Source: an uncultured Alphaproteobacteria bacterium (GTDB taxonomy: Bacteria; Pseudomonadota; Alphaproteobacteria; Micropepsales; Micropepsaceae). From it: a stretch of 8,091 nucleotides of DNA. Shown one piece after another: positions 1 through 5,208 of this stretch; the first letter of the stretch is position 1; each line of letters opens with the position of its first letter. A program made the position numbers and the translations under genes. The DNA lies in contig CAIXUE010000234.1 in assembly GCA_903922545.1 (NCBI GenBank), positions 1 through 8,091 on the forward strand. Reading direction: 5' to 3'. A model generated the notes under the pieces. It did not search any database. It was not told where the DNA came from and worked only from the letters and a program-made list of their open reading frames with translations.

Positions 1-173
1 AGCTGGCGCTGGGCGATGCGTCAGGCCTGATGAATGCTCTCAATTACATGGGGCATTTCCACGACCGCTCCATCTGGGGCTTTGATGTGTTGCTGGTGCC
101 CGAAAGCGATGCCGCGCTGCTTGGCGAGTTGCGCAAGTCCCTGTCGCAAGACGCGGCTGTGCCGCTGGCTTAA
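1..173 (+). CDS. 3' end of an unidentified protein (partial)
   Basis: An open frame enters from the left edge (first full codon at base 3) and stops at TAA 171-173, giving the last 56 residues of a protein whose start lies outside the window. The visible tail includes NYMGHFHDRSIWGFDVLLVP, followed by an Ala/Leu-rich, probably helical end that finishes AAVPLA. I do not recognise the family and assign no function. Coding is supported by the frame staying open to the edge and by G/C-rich third positions. The gene converges on the minus-strand gene to its right: both stop codons lie in the same TTAA (170-173), leaving no room for a separate terminator. An internal ATG at 30 exists, but the frame continues upstream of it, so a start there is unlikely. 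Confidence 0.6.
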   Translation, partial: LALGDASGLMNALNYMGHFHDRSIWGFDVLLVPESDAALLGELRKSLSQDAAVPLA

Positions 174-616
174 GTTTCCGCGCGGCGGGTGGATAGAACC
201 GCCAGACCCATTTCGGCCAGGATCCGCACTACCAGCAGCATGATGGCGCCGCGCAGCAACGTGCCCAGCACGATCCAGAGGCCGGCAATCATCGGATTGC
301 GGCCCATACCGAAGGGCACACCAAGGCGTGGCCCGAACCGGCGGCGCATCATCATGGCACGCCGTTCCATCATCATACGCCGGTCCATCATGCCGGGGCG
401 TTGGCCTTGCTGAACTTGCGGGGTGCCGGCGTCAGGCATCTGATTTTGCGCGATGGCCGGCGGCGGCGGCGGCGGGGTGCGCATCATGGTGCGCGCACCG
501 CGCACCAGGCCCAAAATCACCATCACGGCAATCAGGATCAGGGCGATGAGATAAAGGCAGCGCATCAGGCGCGCGCCCATGGAGTTTTGCAGATTGAAAA
601 TATCGGACGCAGCCAT
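170..616 (-). CDS. DUF4282-like two-TM membrane protein with Pro- and Met/Arg-rich insert
   Basis: A 148-residue membrane protein of unknown function. The N-terminus (FNLQNSMGARLMRCLYLIAL) leads into a hydrophobic helix at about residues 19-38. A second hydrophobic stretch covers about 108-130 and is followed by RILAEMGLAVLSTRR. This layout, with two helices and a conserved Arg/Glu-containing end after the second, is what I recall of DUF4282 proteins. Between the helices lie a run of six prolines (48-53), a Gln/Pro-rich linker and a Met/Arg-rich block (about 76-93, MMDRRMMMERRAMMMRRR), which I do not recall as typical of the family. The frame is open up to 664, but the ATG at 616 is preferred because an excellent Shine-Dalgarno (AGGAGGA, 624-630) lies 7 bases upstream. 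It is co-directional with gpsA and the EVE gene, 69 bases downstream of the latter, so it may end that operon. The family match is from memory. Confidence 0.65.
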   Translation of the reverse strand: MAASDIFNLQNSMGARLMRCLYLIALILIAVMVILGLVRGARTMMRTPPPPPPAIAQNQMPDAGTPQVQQGQRPGMMDRRMMMERRAMMMRRRFGPRLGVPFGMGRNPMIAGLWIVLGTLLRGAIMLLVVRILAEMGLAVLSTRRAET

Positions 617-623
617 GCTTCTG

Positions 624-630
624 TCCTCCT
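624..630 (-). promoter_or_regulatory. Shine-Dalgarno that fixes the DUF4282-like start
   Basis: On the minus strand the sequence reads AGGAGGA, followed by 7 bases and then ATG at 616. This is close to ideal complementarity and spacing. It decides against the upstream in-frame ATG at 664, whose extra 16 residues (MLASRAHQTRDQEDRS) look like translated leader. Confidence 0.8.
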
Positions 631-633
631 GAT

Positions 634-652
634 CGCGCGTCTGATGCGCGCG
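634..652 (-). repeat. GC-only hairpin in the EVE to DUF4282 spacer
   Basis: CGCGCG (634-639) and CGCGCG (647-652) can pair around a 7-base loop, giving a 6-bp G-C stem just upstream of the Shine-Dalgarno of the DUF4282-like gene. No T-run follows it on the minus strand, so it is not an intrinsic terminator. It could protect or modulate the downstream message, but in a GC-rich genome it may be chance. Confidence 0.3.
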
Positions 653-685
653 TGAAGCAAGCATACGCTTACGGGATGCCTGCGG

Positions 686-1099
686 CTATAGCCCGCCCAT
701 CTTGGAAACAATCTTCCATTCCGCTGCCGTAACCGGCTGGACAGAGAGGCGAAAGCTTTTCACCAGGCTCATCTCCGCCAATTTGGGCGTGGCTTTGACT
801 TCGGCCAATGTTACGGGGCGCGGCATGTCTTTCACGGCCTTTACATCCACCAGGCCGAAAATGCCTTTTTCATCGGTGGGATCGAGGCGGTATTCGCCGA
901 TCACTTCCACGATGCCGACCACGACCTTTTGTTCGCCGGAGTGATAGAAGAAAGCCAGGTCGCCTTTCTTCATCGCCATCAGATTGAGTTTGGCGGTATG
1001 GTTGCGCACCCCGCTCCAGGGTTCGCCTTTGGCGCCCCGTTTTTTTTGCATGTCCCAAGAAAAAGTTTCTGGTTCGGATTTCAGCAGCCAGTATTTCAT
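686..1099 (-). CDS. EVE domain (PUA-like) protein
   Basis: A 137-residue protein consisting of essentially one EVE domain, a PUA/YTH-like fold whose members are thought to bind modified bases in nucleic acids (the human relative is thymocyte nuclear protein 1). Family marks seen here are the opening MKYWLLKSEPETFSWD, the loop PWSGVRNHTAKLNLMAMKKGD around residues 27-47 with W28 and the G-V-R-N signature, then FFYHS, and the closing EWKIVSKMGGL. Length and start match the family. Its ATG overlaps the gpsA stop as ATGA (1096-1099), so the two are translationally coupled. gpsA followed by an EVE gene, often with yciI between them and tsaD upstream, is a recurrent alphaproteobacterial arrangement as I recall it. 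Here no yciI lies between. Family confident; substrate unknown. Confidence 0.9.
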   Translation of the reverse strand: MKYWLLKSEPETFSWDMQKKRGAKGEPWSGVRNHTAKLNLMAMKKGDLAFFYHSGEQKVVVGIVEVIGEYRLDPTDEKGIFGLVDVKAVKDMPRPVTLAEVKATPKLAEMSLVKSFRLSVQPVTAAEWKIVSKMGGL

Positions 1100-2091
1100 T
1101 CCGCCTTCAATCTGCGGCTCATCAGCCGCGTCAATGCTTCGCCCAGCGGCAAGGCGCCTGCGATCAGGTCGGCCATGGCTTCTGCGATGGGAAGCTCAAC
1201 TCCCGCCTGTTTGGCGCGCTTGACCAATGCCGGCGCGGTGGCGACGCCTTCGGCCAAAGGCTGGCCAGGCTTGTTCAATTCCGCCACCGGCGCGCCGGCG
1301 CCCAGCGCCACGCCAACAGAAAAATTGCGTGAGGATTTGCTGGTCGCGGTCAGAACCAGATCGCCCAGCCCGGAAAGCCCCATCAAAGTTTCGCGTTTTG
1401 CGCCCAAGGCTTCGCCCAGGCGCGCCAGTTCAGCGAAGCTGCGGGCCAGAAGCGCAGCGCGGGCATTTTCGCCCAGCCCCAACCCTTCGACCACGCCGCA
1501 GGCGATGGCATAGACATTCTTGGCCGCACCGCCCAAGGCCACGCCGGTGACGTCATCGCTGGCGTAAGGACGAAACACGGGCGTGGAAAGACTGGCCTGC
1601 AGGCGATCCGCATCTTTTGCCGCGGCGATGGTGACGGCGGTGGGAAGACCCAGCGCCACATCGCGGGCGAAAGAGGGACCGGACAGGATCGCCACCGATG
1701 CGGTGGGCGCGGCGGTCGCCACCACTTCGTTCAAAAGCCGGCCGGTGCCTTTTTCGATGCCTTTGGCGCAGATCAAAAGCGGCGTGCCGGGTTTGAGATG
1801 GGGCGCCAGGCCGGCGCAAAATTCCTGCAGCACCTGGGCGGGAACCGCCAGCAGCAACGCGTCGGCATCGGCGGCGTCTTTCAGGTCGCCGGTGGCTTTG
1901 AGATTTTGCGGCAAAATTGTGCCGGGCAGGAACCGATTGTGGCCCTCAGCCTTGATGCTGGCCAGAACATCGGCTTCCCGCACCCAAAGCATGGTCTGCC
2001 GTCCCGCCGCCAGCGCGGTCAGCGCCAATGCGCTGCCCCAGGCGCCGGCGCCCAGCACATTGATGCGGGAAAAGGGAACGGGATCAGACAT
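1096..2091 (-). CDS. gpsA: NAD(P)-dependent glycerol-3-phosphate dehydrogenase
   Basis: GpsA reduces dihydroxyacetone phosphate to sn-glycerol 3-phosphate in the cytosol, the entry step for phospholipid head-group synthesis. The 331-residue length is normal. The Rossmann nucleotide-binding loop VLGAGAWGSALA is at residues 12-23, with the HNRFLPG segment at 51-57. CAKGIEKGTG (108-117) carries the likely catalytic Lys110. SGPSFA (137-142) and LGGAAKNVYAIACG (186-199) follow, with Lys191 in the second conserved active-site position. GLSGLGDLVLTATS then lies in the C-terminal helical domain. Start ATG 2091 is the only sensible candidate: no ATG or GTG occurs in frame just upstream. No Shine-Dalgarno is visible, and an AATAAT (2107-2112, minus) sits only 15 bases upstream, so the message may have a very short leader. 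It is divergent from the lolA-like gene and heads the minus-strand operon. Confidence 0.96.
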   Translation of the reverse strand: MSDPVPFSRINVLGAGAWGSALALTALAAGRQTMLWVREADVLASIKAEGHNRFLPGTILPQNLKATGDLKDAADADALLLAVPAQVLQEFCAGLAPHLKPGTPLLICAKGIEKGTGRLLNEVVATAAPTASVAILSGPSFARDVALGLPTAVTIAAAKDADRLQASLSTPVFRPYASDDVTGVALGGAAKNVYAIACGVVEGLGLGENARAALLARSFAELARLGEALGAKRETLMGLSGLGDLVLTATSKSSRNFSVGVALGAGAPVAELNKPGQPLAEGVATAPALVKRAKQAGVELPIAEAMADLIAGALPLGEALTRLMSRRLKAE

Positions 2092-2103
2092 GGGAAGGGG
2101 CGG

Positions 2104-2131
2104 TTGATTATTCGAGCGGGGCTTCTATCCT
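2104..2131 (+). promoter_or_regulatory. Candidate promoter for the lolA-like gene
   Basis: TTGATT (2104-2109) and TATCCT (2126-2131) are separated by 16 bases and lie 25 bases before the GTG start, inside the 65-base gap divergent to gpsA. Each hexamer matches the sigma-70 consensus at four of six positions, so this is only suggestive. Confidence 0.3.
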
Positions 2132-2145
2132 GACCGGAACGCGAC

Positions 2146-2157
2146 AGAGGAGCAATG
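2146..2157 (+). promoter_or_regulatory. Shine-Dalgarno and overlapping ATG/GTG starts of lolA
   Basis: AGAGGAG (2146-2152) is followed by CAATGTG, so an ATG (2155) and a GTG (2157) overlap in different frames. The GTG is in the LolA frame. The ATG opens a 24-codon frame ending at TGA 2227-2229. The spacing suits either start, so initiation at the ATG could compete with LolA synthesis. Confidence 0.5.
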
Positions 2158-2828
2158 TGCTTCTTCGCGCAAATGATAGCCCGATCATGCAGCGTTTTAC
2201 CGCGATTTTTGCCGCCCTTTTCTGCCTGATGTTTTTTGTGGGCGCGGGCCAGCCTGCCCCGGCCCGCAAGATCGAATTTACGTCCGAACAGCAAGCCGCG
2301 CTCGACCGTGTCAGCGCCTATTTGAACGGGATTCACACCCTCAAAAGCGGCTTCATTCAATTGGGCCCGGATGGGCAAATGGACCAGGGCGAATTCCTGC
2401 TGGATAAGCCGGGCAGGCTGCGCTTTGCCTATGACGCGCCCAATCCCACTTTGGTGGTGGCCACAGGCGGCAAGATTTATGTCAAGAACAACCGGCTGGG
2501 CACGGTGTCGTCTTATGACGTTTCGGATGTGCCGCTGGATTTGCTGCTGAATGAATCCGTGAACCTGAAAGTCAACAGCGCCATCACCGGCATTGATGTG
2601 CGCGATGACGCGCTGGTGGTGCATGCCCGCACATCGACCAATCGCCAGCAGGGCAATATCACTTTGGTCTTTTCCAATCCGCAGATCGAACTGCGGCAAT
2701 GGACGGTGAAGGACAATCAGGGCGGCACCACCATGGTGGCGCTGCACAATCCTGAGACCGGCGTGGCGCTGGACGACACCATGTTCGCCGTGCCGGTCAA
2801 GACGCCGCCGGTCAAGAAAGCGCCGTGA
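2157..2828 (+). CDS. lolA: LolA-family outer-membrane lipoprotein carrier
   Basis: LolA is the periplasmic chaperone that takes lipoproteins released by LolCDE across to the outer membrane. The 223-residue product begins with a signal peptide: hydrophobic core at about 14-29 and an SPase I-type site PAPA|RK after residue 36. The mature part has LolA-type features: an amphipathic N-terminal helix ending YLNGIHTLKSGFIQ (55-68), GEFLLDKPGRLRFAYDAPNP (78-97) matching the family's G-x-F-x-l-x-x-P-G-x-x-R-[FW]-x-Y core, and the repeated beta-strand pattern after it. The GTG at 2157 is chosen because AGAGGAG (2146-2152) sits just upstream. ATG 2187 (MQRFTAIF) would give a tidier signal peptide but has no Shine-Dalgarno. 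The stop overlaps the next gene's start. An alphaproteobacterial partner I would have expected, an exonuclease III gene, is absent. Function follows from family resemblance. Confidence 0.82.
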   Translation: MLLRANDSPIMQRFTAIFAALFCLMFFVGAGQPAPARKIEFTSEQQAALDRVSAYLNGIHTLKSGFIQLGPDGQMDQGEFLLDKPGRLRFAYDAPNPTLVVATGGKIYVKNNRLGTVSSYDVSDVPLDLLLNESVNLKVNSAITGIDVRDDALVVHARTSTNRQQGNITLVFSNPQIELRQWTVKDNQGGTTMVALHNPETGVALDDTMFAVPVKTPPVKKAP

Positions 2829-3565
2829 TGCGCCCCGTTGTGGGCCTTGTCTGCGATCTGGAATTCCACGACGGCATGGCCAGCCATCGGGTTGGCGAGG
2901 AATATGTCCGCGCTGTGCGCGATGGCGCAGGCGCGCTGCCGCTGCTGATTCCGGTGACAGAACCGGCGCTGGCTTCTGGCGATATTCTAGGCCGCCTGGA
3001 TGGCCTTCTTTTCACCGGCGCGTCATCGAATGTCGCGCCCGCGCGGTATGGCGCGCCAGGCGAGGATGGCATGAAACTGGATGAGGTGCGCGATGCCACA
3101 ACCCTTCCGCTGCTGCTGGCCGCGATCGAAGCCGGGCTTCCCACGCTGTGCATCTGCCGCGGTTTCCAGGAATTGAATGTGGCGCTTGGCGGCACGCTGG
3201 ATCCGCATGTTCATCAGACGGCGGGGCGGATGGATCACCGCGAAGACGAAACCGCGCAGCTGCGTGTGCAATACGGCCCGGCGCACAAGGTGCGGATTTC
3301 ACCCGGCGGCATGCTGGCGGGTTTGCTGAATACCGAAGAGGTGATGGTCAATTCGCTGCATGGCCAGGGCATCGCCAGGCTGGCGCCCGGGCTTTTGGCG
3401 GAAGCCCATGCCCCCGACGGTTTGATCGAGGCGGTGTCGCGCCCGGGCGGGAAGGGCTTTCTGTTGGGGGTGCAGTGGCATCCGGAATGGAGCTTTATGG
3501 GGCCTGGCGAGGCCGAGCCGATGAGCCGGGCGATTTTCACCGCTTTTGGGGCGGCTTTGGCCTGA
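2828..3565 (+). CDS. Peptidase C26 / PuuD-like gamma-glutamyl hydrolase
   Basis: A 245-residue class I glutamine-amidotransferase-fold hydrolase of the gamma-glutamyl-gamma-aminobutyrate hydrolase (PuuD) type, which cleaves gamma-glutamyl bonds in the cytosol. The likely catalytic triad is visible: nucleophile Cys110 in LCICRGFQELNVALGG (107-122), His218 and Glu220 in GVQWHPEW (214-221). LFTGASSNVAPARYG (61-75) corresponds to the family's GG-x-x-[ND]-V-x-P-x-x-Y substrate loop, and NSLHGQGI (175-182) is also typical. ATG 2828 shares one base with the lolA stop (TGATG); a GTG at 2825 would add one residue and overlap by GTGA. Either way translation is probably coupled to lolA. No putrescine-pathway genes (puuA, puuB, puuC) are nearby, so the physiological substrate is not implied by context. 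Confidence 0.9.
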   Translation: MRPVVGLVCDLEFHDGMASHRVGEEYVRAVRDGAGALPLLIPVTEPALASGDILGRLDGLLFTGASSNVAPARYGAPGEDGMKLDEVRDATTLPLLLAAIEAGLPTLCICRGFQELNVALGGTLDPHVHQTAGRMDHREDETAQLRVQYGPAHKVRISPGGMLAGLLNTEEVMVNSLHGQGIARLAPGLLAEAHAPDGLIEAVSRPGGKGFLLGVQWHPEWSFMGPGEAEPMSRAIFTAFGAALA

Positions 3566-3644
3566 AAATGATTCGGGCAGGCCTATGGCAAAATTGGACC
3601 TAGCAAGAAAAAAATTGAATAAATTCCTTTTTAGAAGAAAATAG

Positions 3645-3788
3645 TTGAAACGTGTGTCTTTTCTGCATAAGGTCTTTCTCGAAGACGTTTGGGGCGCAAG
3701 CACTGCCCCCCGCTCGCAAGCGACCCTCGTTTTCGCTGGAGCGCCGGTATCCCCTCCCGGCCCTCCTTTGCGCGTAACGGCGCATTTG
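3645..3788 (+). ncRNA. Candidate structured RNA in the C26-alkB gap
   Basis: After an AT-rich patch (about 3600-3650) unlike its GC-rich surroundings, the + strand can form a chain of hairpins: GTCTT/AAGAC (3672-3676/3682-3686); GGGGC/GCCCC (3691-3695/3705-3709); a two-part stem CGCTC/GAGCG (3711-3715/3739-3743) with AGCGA/TCGCT (3719-3723/3733-3737) inside it; CCGG/CCGG (3744-3747/3757-3760); GCGC/GCGC (3770-3773/3780-3783). The intrinsic terminator follows directly. TTGAAA (3645-3650) might be a -35 element, but the -10 region is poor (CATAAG, 3666-3671). It may be a separate small RNA of roughly 150 nt or simply the structured 3' UTR of the lolA-C26 message. It matches no RNA class I can recognise: I see no tmRNA, RNase P, SRP or convincing 6S signature. 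Confidence 0.3.
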
Positions 3789-3822
3789 GGCGCCCCAGCT
3801 TTTAAGCTGGGGCGCCTTTTTT
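3789..3822 (+). terminator. Strong rho-independent terminator (+ oriented)
   Basis: GGCGCCCCAGCT (3789-3800) pairs perfectly with AGCTGGGGCGCC (3805-3816) around a TTTA loop, and TTTTTT (3817-3822) follows. The T-run overlaps the alkB stop codon (3821-3823, minus). It would end + strand transcripts coming from the lolA-C26 pair or from a small RNA. On the minus strand the hairpin lies just beyond alkB but has no T-run after it, so it is less certain as the alkB terminator. Confidence 0.9.
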
Positions 3823-4420
3823 ATTCCACCCGCCGAAGCGTCAGATTGATGCGCCCGCCCCCGGGAATGAGCGTTGAGGTGTCCGGATAGATCCGGTCGA
3901 TGCCGTGAAAAGCCAGCCGCGCCACCCCGCCAAACATCACCACATCGCCCGATGTCAGGCGCAGGCTTTTGGTTGGGCCGCTACGTGCCACACCGCCAAT
4001 GCGAAACAGCGCGTCATCACCCAGCGAAATTGAGACCACCGGCGCGTTCTGGTTTTCATCACGATCCTGATGCAGCCCCATCTTTGCGCCGGCCCGGTAG
4101 AGATTGACCAGGCAGCATTCCGGCTGGGGCGCATCGGTGACCTCACCCCAAAGATCGCGCAAAGTTTGCGGCATGGCCGGCCAGGCTTTGCCGGTCACGG
4201 GATGGGTGGGCTGATAGCGATAGCCTGTCTTGTCGGACACCCAGCCCAGCGTGCCCAGATTGGTTTCTTCCACCGAGAAAGACTTGCCGGTTTTGGGCAT
4301 CACCGGGCGATAGAAAGGCGCGGTTTTTTCCAGCGCCAGAATTTCGTGCTGCAGTTTTTCCTGGGCGGCGCGGGAGAATTTTTCGCGCCAGAGAACAATA
4401 CCCGGCGAAATACTCAACAT
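3821..4420 (-). CDS. alkB: AlkB-type 2-oxoglutarate/Fe(II) dioxygenase
   Basis: AlkB oxidatively demethylates damaged bases (1-methyladenine, 3-methylcytosine) in DNA and RNA using Fe(II) and 2-oxoglutarate. The 199-residue frame shows the family core. TLGWVSD (57-63), GYRYQPTHP (66-74) and KAWPAMPQTLRDLW (78-91) form the nucleotide-recognition region. NLYRAGAKMGLHQDRDE (106-122) carries iron ligands His117 and Asp119, and RLAFHGID has the third ligand His172. GGRINLTLRR (188-197) has the 2-oxoglutarate-binding Arg190 and Arg196. The spacings parallel E. coli AlkB. The frame stays open to 4591, but those 57 extra codons translate the palindromic repeat upstream, so ATG 4420 (MLSISPGIVLWREKF) is the start. 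Its Shine-Dalgarno is weak. It lies downstream of the phosphatase on the same strand. No ada or other alkylation-response gene is visible. Confidence 0.93.
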   Translation of the reverse strand: MLSISPGIVLWREKFSRAAQEKLQHEILALEKTAPFYRPVMPKTGKSFSVEETNLGTLGWVSDKTGYRYQPTHPVTGKAWPAMPQTLRDLWGEVTDAPQPECCLVNLYRAGAKMGLHQDRDENQNAPVVSISLGDDALFRIGGVARSGPTKSLRLTSGDVVMFGGVARLAFHGIDRIYPDTSTLIPGGGRINLTLRRVE

Positions 4421-4440
4421 GAAAGACTTGTACAGGCCTG

Positions 4441-4520
4441 CCTCCCCTGCGCGCGCGTTAGCGCGCTGGCGGGGGAGGTGGCCGTAGCAGCGCTTGCGAT
4501 GCGAAGGCCGGAGGGGGTCA
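4441..4520. repeat. Palindromic intergenic repeat (CCTCCCC...GGAGGGGGTC type)
   Basis: This fills the phosphatase-alkB spacer. CCTCCCC (4441-4447) pairs with GGGGAGG (4472-4478) and encloses a second hairpin, GCGCGC-GTTA-GCGCGC (4451-4466). A second arm follows: GGCC (4480-4483) with GGCC (4506-4509) around a GC-rich loop, ending GGAGGGGGTCA. The layout, CCTCCC-stem-GGGAGGTGGCC...GGCCGGAGGGGGTC, is one I recall as a dispersed intergenic repeat in alphaproteobacteria. Its last bases provide the TGA stop of the phosphatase gene (4518-4520 on the minus strand). Confidence 0.7.
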
Positions 4521-5138
4521 CCATTGATGCGGACTGCGGGTTGGCGTGGTGAAGATACCGGCGTGGCTATCAGCCAAACCGTGCGCGGCAAGCCAGCTTT
4601 GCAGTTTTTCCGGCGTGTAGTGATCGCGGATCCAGGACGTCAGCAAAGCGCCGTTGGAATCTTCGCGCGCGAAATCCAGAAAGGGCCGTAGCCAGCGCTG
4701 ATGCTGTTTGGGAAAATGCAGATAGGGAAAGCGCGCATATTGCGCGATGGCCGCGTCATAAGCCTGCCAGCCGCCACGATGGATCAAATACAGCGCCGCG
4801 GCAAAACTGGTGCGGTCCTGCCCGCCAGAGCATTTGAGCAGGAAAGGCCGTGGCGCCTGGTCAAACGCTTCGATCAGGCGGGCCAGCATGGCGCGGGTGG
4901 GAAGTTTGCGCGAATCCAGCATGGCGTCGAGATGGGCGATGCCGCGCGTGGCTGCAGCCGCGGTTTCGTTTTTCCACCAGGACAGATCGTCGTTGCGGCC
5001 GCGCAGATTGATGACCGCGGCGATGCCACGCTTTTGCAGGAAAGGCCCCACGCCGCCGGCCCAGGCCTGGGCGGCGCGCGCTGCATCCCCCGGCACCACC
5101 CAATGGAAATTGTAGAGAATATCGCCGATGGACCGCAT
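4518..5138 (-). CDS. Protein-tyrosine / dual-specificity-like phosphatase
   Basis: A 206-residue cytosolic protein with the cysteine-phosphatase signature C-x5-R in LLKCSGGQDRTSFAAALYLI (100-119): nucleophile Cys103 and phosphate-binding Arg109. Before it, NFHWVVPGDAARAAQ (10-24) and GIAAVINLRGRND (38-50) match the opening strand-helix pattern of bacterial dual-specificity-type phosphatases, and an Asp in HLDAMLDSR (69-77) could be the general acid. Two departures: Lys replaces the usual His before the catalytic Cys, and the loop reads SGGQD rather than the more common KAGKD or KSGAD. The tail after about residue 190 (SHAGIFTTPTRSPHQW) is low-complexity and its stop codon lies in the palindromic repeat, so the C-terminus may have been reset by repeat insertion. 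Natural substrate unknown. It is first of the pair with alkB. No clear Shine-Dalgarno precedes ATG 5138; TATAAG (5146-5151, minus) is close upstream. Confidence 0.8.
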   Translation of the reverse strand: MRSIGDILYNFHWVVPGDAARAAQAWAGGVGPFLQKRGIAAVINLRGRNDDLSWWKNETAAAATRGIAHLDAMLDSRKLPTRAMLARLIEAFDQAPRPFLLKCSGGQDRTSFAAALYLIHRGGWQAYDAAIAQYARFPYLHFPKQHQRWLRPFLDFAREDSNGALLTSWIRDHYTPEKLQSWLAAHGLADSHAGIFTTPTRSPHQW

Positions 5139-5208
5139 AGAATGGCTTATAGCCCGCCGCCCCGGACGAGGGGAAAAGATATCGGGGCCGCAAGACGAGG
5201 AGAGTTAA

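Noticed and set aside
2019..2747. Minus-strand open frame of 242 codons
   Set aside because: Antisense to the LolA-family gene and overlapping the gpsA start in another frame; no family features.
3585..3644. Tiny basic peptide MAKLDLARKKLNKFLFRRK in the AT-rich patch
   Set aside because: Only 19 codons with a poor ribosome-binding site; the lysine richness follows from the A-rich base composition. Not convincing as a gene without conservation.
3645..3822. 6S RNA or SRP RNA in the C26-alkB gap
   Set aside because: The region has multiple short hairpins rather than one long rod with a central bubble, and lacks the conserved SRP tetraloop and internal-loop motif, so I left it as an unclassified candidate.
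4421..4591. 57-codon N-terminal extension of AlkB
   Set aside because: The extension translates the palindromic repeat and the end of the phosphatase gene; AlkB homology begins after ATG 4420.
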